From the NCBI RefSeq assembly GCF_029227915.1, contig NC_079884.1, positions 19,654,001-19,718,000 of the forward strand: a stretch of 64,000 bases of DNA, in the 5' to 3' direction. Within the stretch, counting starts at the first letter, position 1, and each line of letters begins with the position of its first letter. The translations under genes and the position numbers were made by a program. Below are positions 29,107 to 39,580 of the stretch, piece after piece. Origin of the DNA: Hydractinia symbiolongicarpus. Taxonomy: Eukaryota > Cnidaria > Hydrozoa > Anthoathecata > Hydractiniidae. Below the pieces are notes generated by a model, which worked only from the letters and a program-made list of their open reading frames with translations, had not been told where the DNA came from and made no database searches.

Positions 29107-29508
29107 TTATACTAACTCCCACGAGGGCCCCCAGGGGGCCACATCCTGAGATCTGAAATGCTCCTGGACATACTTGAGGATCAAAGGAATGCGCCAAACA
29201 GCCACGGCGCACATGTCTCGGGTCTTGAAATGGTCCGGAACATCCTTGAGCACCTCTGGATCAACCTGAACCGCCCTGGTACACATTTCCAGCGTCTTGA
29301 TATGGTCCGGAACATATTTGATCAGCCGGGGTTTCTCTTGAACCGCCCGCGTACACATTTCTTGGGTAATAAATTCCTCCGGAACATCATTGAATAAGAG
29401 GGGTTGCTCTTGAACCGCCATAGTGTACATTTCCTGTGTCTTGATATGATCCGGAATTGCTGATAGTGGTGCTGATACGGTGTCATAGATTTTTTTGAAC
29501 AGGGTCAT
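29107..29508 (-). CDS. Tandem-repeat protein (DUF4116-like), 133 aa
   Basis: Starts at TAATAAATATG. After MTLFKKIYDTVSAPLSA it consists of about four 25-26-residue repeats of the type VPDHIKT.EMCTRAVQ..P..LK(Y/D), e.g. IPDHIKTQEMYTMAVQEQP and VPDHIKTLEMCTRAVQVDP. Such repeats are known as DUF4116 in large DNA viruses and eukaryotes and probably form helical hairpins used in protein binding. The frame is open, but the last repeat degrades into DVAPWGPSWELV. It is the gene closest to the right border of the inner element. Confidence 0.65.
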   Translation of the reverse strand: MTLFKKIYDTVSAPLSAIPDHIKTQEMYTMAVQEQPLLFNDVPEEFITQEMCTRAVQEKPRLIKYVPDHIKTLEMCTRAVQVDPEVLKDVPDHFKTRDMCAVAVWRIPLILKYVQEHFRSQDVAPWGPSWELV

Positions 29509-29520
29509 ATTTATTACAAC

Positions 29521-30450
29521 TCATTTTTTCTTAACCAAGATCTCGTGCTCGATGAATGTTGGATTTTCGTTGAGACTGTCGTTAATAGCGACACTCACGG
29601 GGATATGCTCCAAGATGTATGTTGTTGTTGTTGGATGTCGTACTCCTTGAACACAGTTTCTTCGAGACGAATCTTATTCATGTTGGTGCTATTTGGTTGA
29701 TGGGGGCATCCATGCCATTTGCAGCCGTGGTACTCGTAGATTTTTTTGGTCTGAGGCTCGTAGCCGTCGACCATGTAGAAATTGCTGCGCCCTTCACGGT
29801 ACCGAATCGCGCGTTCTGTACCGTGTCCGCAGAGCGCGTGGTGTATGTGCCTTCCCGTCTGCTCTGACATGGCTTCTATCCATTGACAAGCTGCGTAGCT
29901 GAAACCATCCTCGTCGTAAAAGACTTTCTCAGATTTGTTAGGCATGCGCTTCACCTTTTTGCCTTTGCACCTGATCGTCGTCTTTGCACCTTCGCATTCG
30001 TTCTTCTTGTGTCGCGTGAGGTTTTCGGATCTTGTGAAGATTTGGGTGCTCGCATTCCTAGCTCTGAGTCAAAACATCATCCATCTTTTTGATGTGGAAA
30101 CAGTGACCATCCAGCATACCGAGGTGTCCAACCCCTCTTTGTGCTGATTCTGACCGTAGACGAGCCGCCATGGTGCCTTGTCGGAGTTTTTTTTGGGTTC
30201 AAAGACTCTGATGTTGATCTTGAAGTCTATGAGCTTCGTGGCACGTACATCTTCCCGCTTTAGTTCAGAGTCTTCGTAGTACTCGCGTGCTAGTTAAAGG
30301 GCTGGCCTTGTTAGGAACTCTGTTCCCCATTTTTACATCGGCCCTCTCCCTTACACCCAAGCATCGCCAAAAGCACAGGTTGTCCGTTCTGGCATCTTCA
30401 CCGTCCATGGCGTAGATGCACCTTTTACCCCGCAGCCAATCTGGTAGAGG
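29521..30450 (-). pseudogene. polB: Polinton DNA polymerase B, N-terminal part (outer element)
   Basis: Reading minus: DGEDARTDNLCFWRCLG; YYEDSELKREDVRATKLIDF; APWRLVYGQNQ; a frame change near 30,125; GHLGMLDGHCFHIKKMDDVL; stop and frame change; a C2H2 finger (QIFTRSENLTRHKKNECEG); then SEKVFYDEDGFSYAACQW, MVDGYEPQTKKIYEYHGCKW with HGCPH, a deletion at a CAACAACAACAACA run, and HIPVSVAINDSLNENP before the homology ends. Same family as 1,997-3,775, which supplies the catalytic half. Roughly 150 residues including the exonuclease core are missing between the two parts (my estimate from the family). Confidence 0.7.
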
Positions 30451-30820
30451 TCTGCATCCGAGTAAAGGCTCTCTCGTAGAGATGATCTTGACCTGTACAT
30501 GTTTGAAGACCTATTGCAGAACGGACAATACATTACAAACAAGAAAAAATTCATACAAAAACATATACTTACTAAAACACAAAAAATCCAAAACTTCATC
30601 TTTACATTTATTTAGCACGCACACGGGACAGATGCTTCACACTAACGAACAAGAAACTTACGCACACATACTACGACAAATACACTATACCCAAAAGGCA
30701 AAACACAGGAAAAGCGTTACATACCATAAACAAAGGCGAAGCGAATACATAAAAACGTATAACACAACCCTAAGAAGGAGGAGTTTGAGGCCTACTCGCG
30801 CTCAATGCGGGAACAAAGAC
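30451..30820. other. Non-coding A-rich stretch right of the polymerase fragment
   Basis: A- and C-rich sequence with many ACAC/AAAC runs and no supported gene. A TAAATAAATG followed at once by TAA is present on the minus strand near 30,610, possibly the degraded start of the outer polymerase gene. Confidence 0.35.
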
Positions 30821-31548
30821 TGTAATATGGTCTTTTGCTGCTATTAAAGGCCTAACACCTAAATCACGTGGTTCCCGTATCTGCGCGTCTTACCATTGGT
30901 CTATTCCTTCCACTCACAATGGACTACGACGTCCCAAGTTGTTTTCAATTGCGCCATTGTCTTATAACACCGTCAACTACTTGTACAGGCCTCTACAGGC
31001 TGTAATATGGTCTTTCGCCGCTTAATAAAGGCCTTACACGTAAATTACGTGATTCCACGTGTCTGCGGAGTTTATCATAGGCCACGTCCTTACACTCTTA
31101 TTGAACTAAGACGCCCAAGTCAATTCACATTGCGTCATAGCTTTATAACACGGTGAACTACGTGTTTAGGCTTCTAAAAGCAGTTATGTGACCTTCTACG
31201 GCCTAATAAAGACCTTACACGTAAATCAGGAGTTTCCACGTGCCTGCGCAGGTTACTATCCATCTAGTTCTTCTACTCTTAATGGACTCTGACGTCCCAA
31301 GTTGTTTTCCATTGGGACATGGTATTATAACACCGTCAACTATGTGTACAGGCCTACAAAGGCCGTTATATGACCTGTTGCCGTATAATCAAGACCTTAC
31401 ACGTAAATCACACGGTCCCACCTGCCTGAGCATGTTAACATCCATCCATTCCTTCCACTCTCATTGAACTAAGACGCCTTAGTCATTTTACATTGCGTCA
31501 TGGCTTTATAACACGGTGAACTGCGTGTTTACGCTTCTAAAGGCTCTA
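30821..31548. repeat. Satellite-like tandem array, four ~180-bp monomers of alternating type
   Basis: Monomer starts are at about 30,821, 31,001, 31,182 and 31,363. Monomers 1 and 3 share GACGTCCCAAGTTGTTTTC and ACACCGTCAACTA; monomers 2 and 4 share TTGAACTAAGACGCC and AACACGGTGAACT. The repeat is therefore a ~361-bp two-monomer unit present twice. Each monomer has a motif ACCTTACACGTAAAT or a variant. It may be satellite DNA or the internal repeat of a Polinton end. Confidence 0.8.
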
Positions 31549-31679
31549 TTCCTCCGTGGATAACTAGCCTCCATCTAATGAGTTTATGGTTTCCGTTCAA
31601 GTGCCCGAAGTTAAAAATAAAGAGAAAAATTAAGATTGTTATCTTAAAAAAAGAAATAAATTACTACAACAGAATCTCG
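31549..31679. other. Short AT-rich stretch, nothing recognised
   Basis: No gene or repeat is supported. Confidence 0.3.
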
Positions 31680-32036
31680 TACCATAGAGCATTGGAACAA
31701 GGAACATCATACTTTCTGCGAAAAAATCTTCTTTTATTTAACGTTGATAATAAGTTAGGATTGACCCGTCAAACTGATTGGCGCAACCTCTTATCCCCCA
31801 TTGTCATTTTTTCGCCTGCTTTGGGGCTTCTTTCCAATAATTCCTTTACCACGTCGTCTAGGTTTACATCTGAAATATCTTCATAATTTGAAAGTGTGTT
31901 AAAAATTTGTCTGTTTCTCCATAGAGTTTTCTGACTTATACCAAGTAAATCAGCAATTTTTTTTCATAATATCCCAATTCCTCTTAGACTTCGAATCTTT
32001 TCTTCACTGACAGTGACTTTTGGATGTCCTTGAGCC
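31680..32036 (-). pseudogene. N-terminal remnant of an integrase-like (rve) transposon protein
   Basis: Minus strand: MAQGHPKVTVSEEKIRSLRG, one stop, KKIADLLGISQKTLWRNRQ (helix-turn-helix), GEKMTMGDKRLRQSVWRVNP and YDVPCSNALWYEILL before it decays. The order HTH, then an R(I/V)NP-type segment, then a P.SNALW.E/D segment resembles proteins with an integrase core that are common as repeats in cnidarian and fish genomes. The catalytic domain is absent. Confidence 0.5.
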
Positions 32037-32409
32037 ATGGCTGTTATAATTAAGTGGCGCGTTTCTAATTATGTGGATAATCAAGGCTTGCCTTGTACGC
32101 AGCATGAATTCGAGGCTCCCTTGCTTATTTTTTTATTACATTTAAAACGTAAAAAACATCCTATTTTACATCAAACTATTTTTACGATATTTAAAAGATA
32201 ATATTTTTAAAGCCAAAATTATGATAGCCAAAAAATTATTTCATCTGTGTGAAACACAGTATGGTTTTATCTGTGCTTGCAATTTCATCGTACGATTTTG
32301 ATTTTTTTTTTCGGTCCCACAAAGTTGGATTTCAATTTGTTTATGGCGTTTAATTTGGCAAGGACTCCATTTAGCACCAGGCTAAGTGGACCCGACACAC
32401 GACATACAA

Positions 32410-32545
32410 CTATAGAGAAAATATATATTTGTTATGTAGCGATAGAGAGTACTATGAGGTTAATATGCAATATTAGGCGATGTTACGTTGGTTATGGCCT
32501 ATCTACAGGAAAAATATGTATTTGTTATGTAACGATAGATATCGT
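32410..32545. repeat. Imperfect direct repeat (TATTTGTTATGTARCGATAGA)
   Basis: Two copies of a ~28-bp block, AAAATATATATTTGTTATGTA-type, near 32,417 and 32,510, each followed by CGATAGA. The rest of 32.1-32.9 kb shows no gene. Confidence 0.45.
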
Positions 32546-32977
32546 CGAGAATATACATAAGCAACCACGAGGCCACGATGACGGATCGGTGTTACGTTGC
32601 TTTTGCGCTTATTATTTTCCCCATCTTTTCCCATTTTTTTTTGCACTTACTACACCTTAACGTTTCACCCCTCTATATTTCTTATGATAGCTGCTCGTGA
32701 CAAAGGTCTATGAGAATATGATAAATATATTACCACGTTCTCTAGTCATGTATAAATCTTAAACAAACAAATTTTAAGATTTTACCTAGGAACGTTTTCC
32801 AAAAAATAAACAAAAGATTGGTGGACTGTTTCTGCTATGACGGGTAGCAATGAGTTGTAAATTGTGTTTTTATTTCAGCTAGAGTTAATGGTAACTTTGA
32901 AGAATGTCTATTGGACAATCAGATAAACTGGCCTGTCCATGATCTTGAAGAAGCGAAGCAGAGTGGACACTAACGGG

Positions 32978-33026
32978 GTAGGGGGAGACGAAATGTGCCT
33001 GGCTAAGGTACATTTCGTCTGCCTAC
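32978..33026. repeat. Strong hairpin with ACATTTCGTCT arms
   Basis: AGACGAAATGTGCCT (32,986-33,000) pairs with AGGTACATTTCGTCT (33,006-33,020) over 15 bp with one G-T pair and a 5-nt loop; GTAGG/CCTAC extends it outside an internal loop. No gene flanks it. Confidence 0.6.
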
Positions 33027-33589
33027 TGCACTAAAAGTAAAAATACGTTCAACAATCGTATGAAAGAAATGAGCGTAATGCTCCACACTGATGGTTGGAG
33101 GCGAATTTCTTCTTGTTTTAAATTTCAAAATCTCTCTTCGCAGTTTTCATGCTGCAAAACTGCAGTCTGTACCATTGGCTCTTGTGACGTCATAAGGTAT
33201 TCTGATGGTTTATAGAAGTTTTTGAAGCGTTTTTGCTGCAATAATGGCGATCTAAACTGAAGTTTTTATGAAATATAGAATAAATAAATCGTTTTTGTGC
33301 TTTTTTCTATAAGTTGCTCATTAAATAATACTCTTTTTTTAATGTTTTAATGTTCTCTTTCGATTAAGATTAACTTGTTATAAGGTCGAGGCAACCTTTA
33401 AGGCCATAGGTCTAAACCCTAAACAAAGTGGGTATAAATAAGTAGTGGAATACAGTAAGCCTCCTGTTCTTGAGCAGTTCAGACCTTTATCCAACCACCC
33501 TTCCTAATTACTGCACTAATTTTCTTCTTCTTTTTTCTCCTATATATTCAACAACGCAAATACGAGGATTATGTAAGGACGATAACAAC

Positions 33590-34700
33590 CTGGGAAATTG
33601 GATATGACACCTTTACCAGCATGGATGATGACTGGATATCTCCTGCGCTGTATGATGGCAAATGTTTGGTTTAGCTTCAAGATTTTCTTGCACTGAGACT
33701 ATATTTTATTTAGCTTGTAGACCTAACCAAGGTCCATAGGTAGGTAGAATCCCTGTCTGAATGAACATACAAAGCAGCTGTAAATATTTTAAAAGGTGCT
33801 TTTATCAAGCCACAAAATAAAGGTTTTGTACGTCAATTCTTGATGATTATTTACAAGCTCTAAAAATCCTGAGCAAAGATTGAAATTTTGCTGCTGTCAA
33901 TCCTATTCAAGATAAAGAACAATATATTTACGAGATCTTAATAGCTAGACTGCAGCCAAATGCTATAAGATAACGTCTTCTTAAAAAGAATACAACTGAA
34001 TTAACCGCTGTCTTTAAAGAAGCACGTTCATTAGAAATTGCACAAGATAATGTTGAATTGCATAACACAAATAGTTGAACATTATCACATGACCAATTAT
34101 TTAACGCTGCAATACAAAAAAATCAATCATGTAAAACTAACTCTAATCAGACTGTTCAACAAAAACCAAAGTGTTGGAACTGTGGTAATGATCTCACCCA
34201 TGTTCTAAATATCCAGCTAAAGATGCAGTATTTTTCAATTGTAATCGTAATAGTCACTTTGCAAAGTTCGAAGTTAACTGAGCAGAAAGACAGTAAAGCT
34301 GGTAATTCTTTAACATCAGCATCTATCCATAGTTTGATAGTTGGTCATCTGTCTATCCATCTAGATGGCCAACTACCAAACCATTTAAAGAAACCTAATA
34401 TAATAGGAAAAATTAAAGATCAAGAATTACGCGCTTTAGTTGATGGTGGTAGCTCAGATAAATTTATTCATCCTGAAATTGTTTATTAGACGATTTTTAT
34501 CGACAATTTTTACAACAAACATAGTTTATTCAATTCTCCTTATTCGAATAAAATAACTAATTTTACTACAGCTGATACATTTATAGAGGATCAAGCAGCG
34601 CGAATTATAAAACTATATTTAAAAATAAAACAATTTGAATTGTCGAAACACGTCGTTAAATTAAAAAAGTTTGTGTTTTTTTTTAAGTAGTGATATATTT
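33590..34700 (+). pseudogene. LTR retrotransposon gag/protease fragment (degenerate)
   Basis: Scattered frames give a gag-like segment (NPIQDKEQYIYEILIARLQP, KKNTTELTAVFKEARSLE), a zinc knuckle CWNCGNDLTH followed by FNCNRNSHFAKF, and a retropepsin-like IKDQELRALVDGGSSDKFIH in which the usual D-T/S-G box reads D-G-G. Downstream frames to ~34.7 kb keep ITNFTTADTFIED. Several stops. Class (Ty3-like) is inferred from the zinc knuckle and protease order. Confidence 0.6.
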
Positions 34701-35225
34701 ATGTATTTATAGAGAAATTATACTCAACATATTAATTAATTTGCGAGTTGATATCATTCCTGCGTTAGCATTTCAGAATATGCATAAGAAAGTAATTATT
34801 ATCTTTGGTAAAACTCTCCTATTGAAATTCGTGGTTTGACAGCATTGAAAGTTAATCCACCAGATGCATTTGCAAACATAACACCTTATTGTAAACAAAT
34901 AGCAACCAAATCGAGATGTTATAATAATCCCCAATGAAGTATTTATCAAATCTGAAGTTCAAAGACTTCTGACATAATTGAACCCTCAAATTCTTTATGG
35001 CAATGCCAAGAGTAGTTTTTTTGTTTAAACATGATAGCCTCTTTAGTTCCTGTTGGTACTACTATTAACGAGGATCCTGCAAAGGGGGTACTAGTGCATT
35101 AAAGCTCCTATTTCAGCTACAAAAGTCGTGCAAGCTCAACAATTGGTCAAGTACACAACCGCACTCTTATGCTGAATGCAAAGCAGAAAGGATATTTTCA
35201 CATTTTCTCAGTTTCTGTCATTACT

Positions 35226-35290
35226 CGGACTGGGTTTAAACCCAAGACCTCCTGCACTAGAAGCGAATGCTCTACCACTAGGCTACCAGT
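35226..35290 (-). repeat. tRNA-derived repeat (SINE head or tRNA pseudogene)
   Basis: Reading minus: GTAGCCTAGTGGTAGAGCAT (A-box-like) and GGGTTTAAACCC at the B-box position, about 35 nt apart, as in tRNA genes. The B box deviates from GGTTCRA, and the acceptor stem is not convincing. A SINE relic is more likely than a working tRNA. Confidence 0.5.
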
Positions 35291-35507
35291 CGATAAATGT
35301 AAATCTGCTGGACTGAGCACCGACAAAATTAAACCCATTACCTGGATAATAGTAGGTATATGTTTCCTGTTCTTGCAATAACGTGTCTTAAAGTGAGGAT
35401 AAAAGAATCAGTTTTTATTGACGACGGTGCTTTGATATGAATGGCATAGCTACTGAAACGGGTGAACATAGGTCTGTACCTGTTTAACTCCTTTAGCTTT
35501 TCCATGA

Positions 35508-36690
35508 TCAGGGAACAAACATATGTACTCTGAAGAACTTAAACAGGGGCACTGGTTGTACTCTTTTCTTTGGTAAATCTCTCATCAACTGCTGACCCAT
35601 CTTTCCCCTCAAATTACGGCAAGCGACACATCTTTTGATAGTAGAACGTACAATCGTATTTGCTTCTATCACCCGAAAGCAATTACTACAAAGCTCATTT
35701 AGAGTCATCCCTCTTCCACTATGAGTCACTCCTTCATGGCAACAACGTACAATCAATTCAACAAATTTTGAATTCTTTATAGTAAGATAGGATGAACTGC
35801 TTTTACAAAGATTGAATTCTGTATCCTTCCACCAACACGTAGTATTCCGCAGTGCCCAGCAAAGGGATTCATTTTACAGATACTACTGGAACTACTAAAA
35901 TTCGCCGCCTTCTTCATAGCCATCTCTATCTGGGAATATTTTCTCTGTATTATGTCTACACCAGATGCTTTATTTTTCTTCTCTGCACGACGTAGCAATA
36001 TGGATATATATTTCAGAAAATAAGCTATAACTCTTTTTGATCTTTTTCAACATGAAAAATGGTTTTCCAGTCTTAAAACAAGATCGTCATTTTTTATAGC
36101 ATTCACATTTGCTGTGACAGACTGTTTTACCTCCGGATGACCTTCCTCTACATCAAATACTGAATTCAGACCTGGCCAAGAAGACTGGTTGCCACATAAA
36201 GCTTGGATCATTGAACCAAAACCTTATTATATCAGACTTGAACTTTATTCCCCTTAAGGCATGAACCACTGGGTTTTTATTTGTGTTTACATATCTCCAT
36301 TGGGGGACACATAAACAATTCTTTTGACGACTCGTATTCTGTTGGCAACAAAGATTTTCAACCATTTCTCAGAATTGTCCACAAACTTAAAAGCACTTGA
36401 CTGTTGGTCCAGAAAAACTCCTTTTGAATTGGATGTGTTAATTTCTTTTTGATAACCTTCCACATCTTAATTGACAAAACTACTGCTGTTTTTCCCAAAC
36501 GAGGAATAGTAATGTATTTTTGTGGACAGACTCTGGACTTTTCAGATACAAATATACAATAAAATTCACCCTTCTCATTGGTAACACCCAAGTACAAGTA
36601 CCCGTCCATACCAAGTAGTACTTGCATCCGACGCGTTCCATTTTTTCAAAATATGTCTGCTGAAACAGCGTCGTCCCAACCAAATTTATC
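35508..36690 (-). pseudogene. BEL/Pao pol fragment (RNase H and integrase N-terminus)
   Basis: In minus order: GYLYLGVTNEKGEFYCIFVS, SRVCPQKYITIPRLGKTAVV and FFWTNSQVLLSLW (RNase H); a section with QWRYVNTNKNPVVHALRGIK; FAGHCGILRVGGRIQNS (BEL-specific); then the integrase zinc-binding part with CCHEGVTHSGRGMTLNEL and IKRCVACRNLRGKMGQQL. It has frame damage and no LTRs were found. It is a different lineage from the 10.5-kb BEL element, judged by the divergent sequence. Confidence 0.7.
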
Positions 36691-36765
36691 GTAGCTTGTT
36701 TGTCAAATTTGTCGTAGCAGGTTTGTCAAATTTATCGTAGCAGGTTTGTCAAATTTGTCGTAGCA
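36660..36765. repeat. Short tandem repeat, 23-bp unit GTTTGTCAAATTTRTCGTAGCAG
   Basis: Three copies in a row after a partial one. Confidence 0.6.
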
Positions 36766-36787
36766 GCTAATAACTTCTTTGGCTCAG

Positions 36788-37012
36788 CTAATAGCTTTTT
36801 CTAACAATGTCACTATTAATTACAGTAACGATACGGTCTTGGATAAGACTGTCATGGTAAGTGTCACAAAAATTGCAGTTCTTACTTAATATCTTGATGT
36901 CTGTGATAAAATCATCAAAAGTCACACCGTCATGATTGGTATATTTTTGTGTTTCTTCTGTAAACGTATACCTCAGCATAGCAGATTGATATTGGTTTGG
37001 TTTCTTGTCCAA
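36788..37012 (-). pseudogene. Retrotransposon gag fragment
   Basis: A 74-residue frame with LRYTFTEETQKYTNHDGVTF, FDDFITDIKILSKNCNF and HDSLIQDRIVTVINSDIVRK. This is the conserved helical block of Ty3-type gag (R..F..R.Q.....V..F...L..L...C.F, then L(I/R)DRIV.GI). It is isolated from pol sequence of the same strand. Confidence 0.55.
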
Positions 37013-37896
37013 TTCAGTTATGATTGCATAATCTTGCCATATTTTGTATGTGTTTCTCTGCGCAAAATGGTTCCTTAAGTAGCAGGAGACCCAAAATCCG
37101 GTATATAAAGGACGGGCGAACCCGTGGATTTATCTACGGACCACCGACTAGTACATGTATCTTACATATACGTTTTTCATATTATCGACTTGTTTTTTAT
37201 ATTTAGGGGAGCAGGTTAAAAGCACCTCTAATCACTTTTGGTGTAGTTTGAGTTCCTGTAATGGTGAAGGGATGGATTTGATTGAGCGTTTTAAATCCAT
37301 TGTTTTTCACGTTATAAATAAACCGGAAATAAGGAAAAATCGAAAGTCTGGGAAGCGTGTTTTACACGAAGAAGAAGAAGAATAAAAAGGCAATTAGAAA
37401 TGGCCGCCGTAAAATGCTGTATTCACAATAAAATTTATGATAAGGAAATTATTTTAAACATTCACAGAAACGTCATTAGAAAAAGTGAGAAAACTAAGGT
37501 TCGATTATTTTACTTTTATATAACTTTTATATAACCGGATTTTAGTTGTTTGTCAAATGTCAAAAATCAGTTGAATAATGGGTGCTGCATTGAGAAAATT
37601 TAGAATCGGGTTGTTCTTAGTTCTGAAACAACGATGTTACGCCGTAGTTGTTCTTTTTTTTTTGGCGAACTCTCTTCATTTTGTTAATATATTTGTTATT
37701 ATATTTGACGGAGTGGTCCTACTTTAACAGTTAACATCCGTTAATCTTTTAACATTTGGCAACGTTTCAGAGTTAGTCAACGCTAATGTATAGGCAGTGG
37801 GTGAAGTTTATGAGAAACGATTTAAACAAAGGCAAACTTGTTGAGTTCCTTTAACAGGAGTGGTCACATGCAACTCGCTTCGCTAAATATTTCTCT

Positions 37897-38870
37897 GTGC
37901 AATCTGCCCTGTATGTAAATTCCGCTTCGAAGTTTTACAAACTAACTTGTTCAAACGGAATTAATATTTGTTCTGAAGAGGAATCACTAGAAACAAGAAG
38001 TCAGGAAGAGGTAGATACAAAGATCTTCTTATGCGCACAACACGTCCATGTAAACGGAGGCCATTCTGCTTGCATATCTACCGTTGACAGTGAAGTTTCC
38101 ATATATACATTGTACTTGAAAGAACAAATAACCACAAAAATGTTCATTCAGATTGGTTTAGGCGACCGCAGGAGGTTACTGGACGTGTCGGATAGCATTC
38201 GGCATCTTGGACGCAATCTGTGCAGAGCACTTACTTCATACATTTACCAGAAACGACTATACCAGTGCGTTTCACGGTATTGGAAAGGAAAAAGCCTTTA
38301 ACATCCTTAAGAAATCAATGGAGCTTCAAAGCGTCTTTAGAAGAATCGGAGACACATTTACGTTTGATGCAACACTGTTTCCAACACTTGAAACGTTTGT
38401 GTGTCAGCTGTATGGCATTAACTACAACAACACCAACGAAGCTCGCTACAAAAAGTTTTGCAAGTAAGAACAAAACACCAAGGCCCCAACAACTTGCACC
38501 AACAAGGGACGCTCTGATGTGTCACTGTAAAAGAGTTACGTACGCAAAAGCTGTTATCAAAAAACCACTTCAGCAACTCTAACAGGTGCCACATCCCAAT
38601 GGACATGGTTTGATTTTCCGAGATGGGGTTTTAATAATCCAGTGGACGTTTAGAAGAGCAGCACCAGAGGATACCTTATTTGTCGAAGATCACTGTGTCG
38701 CACCAACGAGCGCATATGCAAATCGTATCGTCTTAATTGTAGCGATCTTTGTGGATGTGTCAACGGCTGTGAAAATAGTAAAGGTTCGGAAGGATCGTCT
38801 ATTTCTTCTGAGTCCTCGAGTGACTCAGAAGACGAATCTCAGAAAGAAGGCGAAATGTAAATTGATTTAC
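37897..38870 (+). pseudogene. Degenerate cnidarian repeat protein with Cys-rich (CXC-like) C-terminus
   Basis: Frames in order: SQEEVDTKIFLCAQHVHVNG, VDSEVSIYTLYLKEQI, RRRLLDVSDSIRHLG; then FTRNDYTSAFHGIGKEKAF, VSFVCQLYGINYNNTNEARY-type text; then PHPNGHGLIFRDGVLIIQW and a Cys-rich CRCTNERICKSYRLNCSDLC and CVNGCENS end with an acidic Ser tail. Intronless, multi-copy proteins with this order (nuclease-like EADTR domain, then tesmin-like CXC) are common in coral and hydrozoan genomes and look transposon-derived. Three frames are needed, so this copy is dead. Confidence 0.5.
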
Positions 38871-39580
38871 AGACTTTCTGTTCTTAAGAGTTTATACTAC
38901 AAGCGTATAAAAATCTTTTTCTCTGTAACTTTGTACGCAGTCAAAAATTTAGCGGTTTCTATTGGTTAGGAAAAACATAGGAAGATATATTTTTCCCTAT
39001 GAATAATAAGTCTCTTAATAGATTTGTTTTGCAAAGCTTTGAATTTATGCTGAAATTCCATCGAACGTCACAAACATTTCAAACGGTCGGACAGAGCCAA
39101 CACTTGATTTTAAATATATAGTGTTTATACATTTTTTGTTTCTTTTTACATCATTTTTTGTTTTGGAAAATTAATATCATCTATCTTTTTTCCTACCTCT
39201 GGTTTAGCGCTACAAGAAATTTCACAAAGGCCAGTAAAGTGATTAAATATCCCCCACTAATATAATTTCCATTTTTAATAGTCTTGATTTATCCAGGTTG
39301 TTGTTAATAATTTTTGGCTCGCAGCGCCTTGAAGAAGGAAAGTAGTAAGTTTTCAAAGAAAAGTATTACGATTATATGAAAGAAACGATGGATGACATCC
39401 GAAGTAGAGCCATTTCTGGAAATCAGAATGAAATGAAATCACGTAAAACATGCATGGCGCCTAAAGAATGTCGACCGAGACAGGATATGATTGCAGACAG
39501 TACGAAATACAAGCAATTAAAATATTAGGCATCATTTTTATATTTTTTGCTTGGCGTTACATTTTACTCCCCCTCCCCAG

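Larger units (their letters stand above)
3981..29510. mobile_element. Inner Polinton-like element (without the BEL insertion about 15 kb)
   Basis: The gene content is a full Polinton set: polymerase B (3,986-8,068), small membrane proteins, HNH nuclease, packaging ATPase (10,176-21,294, split), integrase (minus), major capsid (minus), probable penton (minus), and several family-specific proteins. Removing the 10.5-kb BEL element leaves a length normal for Polintons (about 15-20 kb). Nearly all large genes carry frameshifts or stops. Terminal inverted repeats were not found, so the borders are approximate. Confidence 0.7.
1..31548. mobile_element. Nested cluster of Polinton/Maverick-like elements (outer element plus insertions)
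   Basis: This stretch is read as an outer Polinton whose DNA polymerase B gene is split: its C-terminal half with small downstream genes is at 1-3,775, and its N-terminal half is at 29,521-30,450, both on the minus strand and collinear. Between them lies an inner Polinton, itself interrupted by a BEL retrotransposon. Polintons are known to encode protein-primed polymerase B, a retrovirus-like integrase, an FtsK/A32-type packaging ATPase and double jelly-roll capsid proteins, and all are recognisable here. No terminal inverted repeats or Polinton target duplications were found at the inner borders, so a rearranged cluster of fragments is a real alternative. The outer left end lies outside the window. 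Confidence 0.6.

Noticed and set aside
1-31548. Bacterial or phage contamination
   Set aside because: The Polinton genes are interrupted by an animal BEL retrotransposon with target duplication, and the gene families are typical of eukaryotic Polintons.
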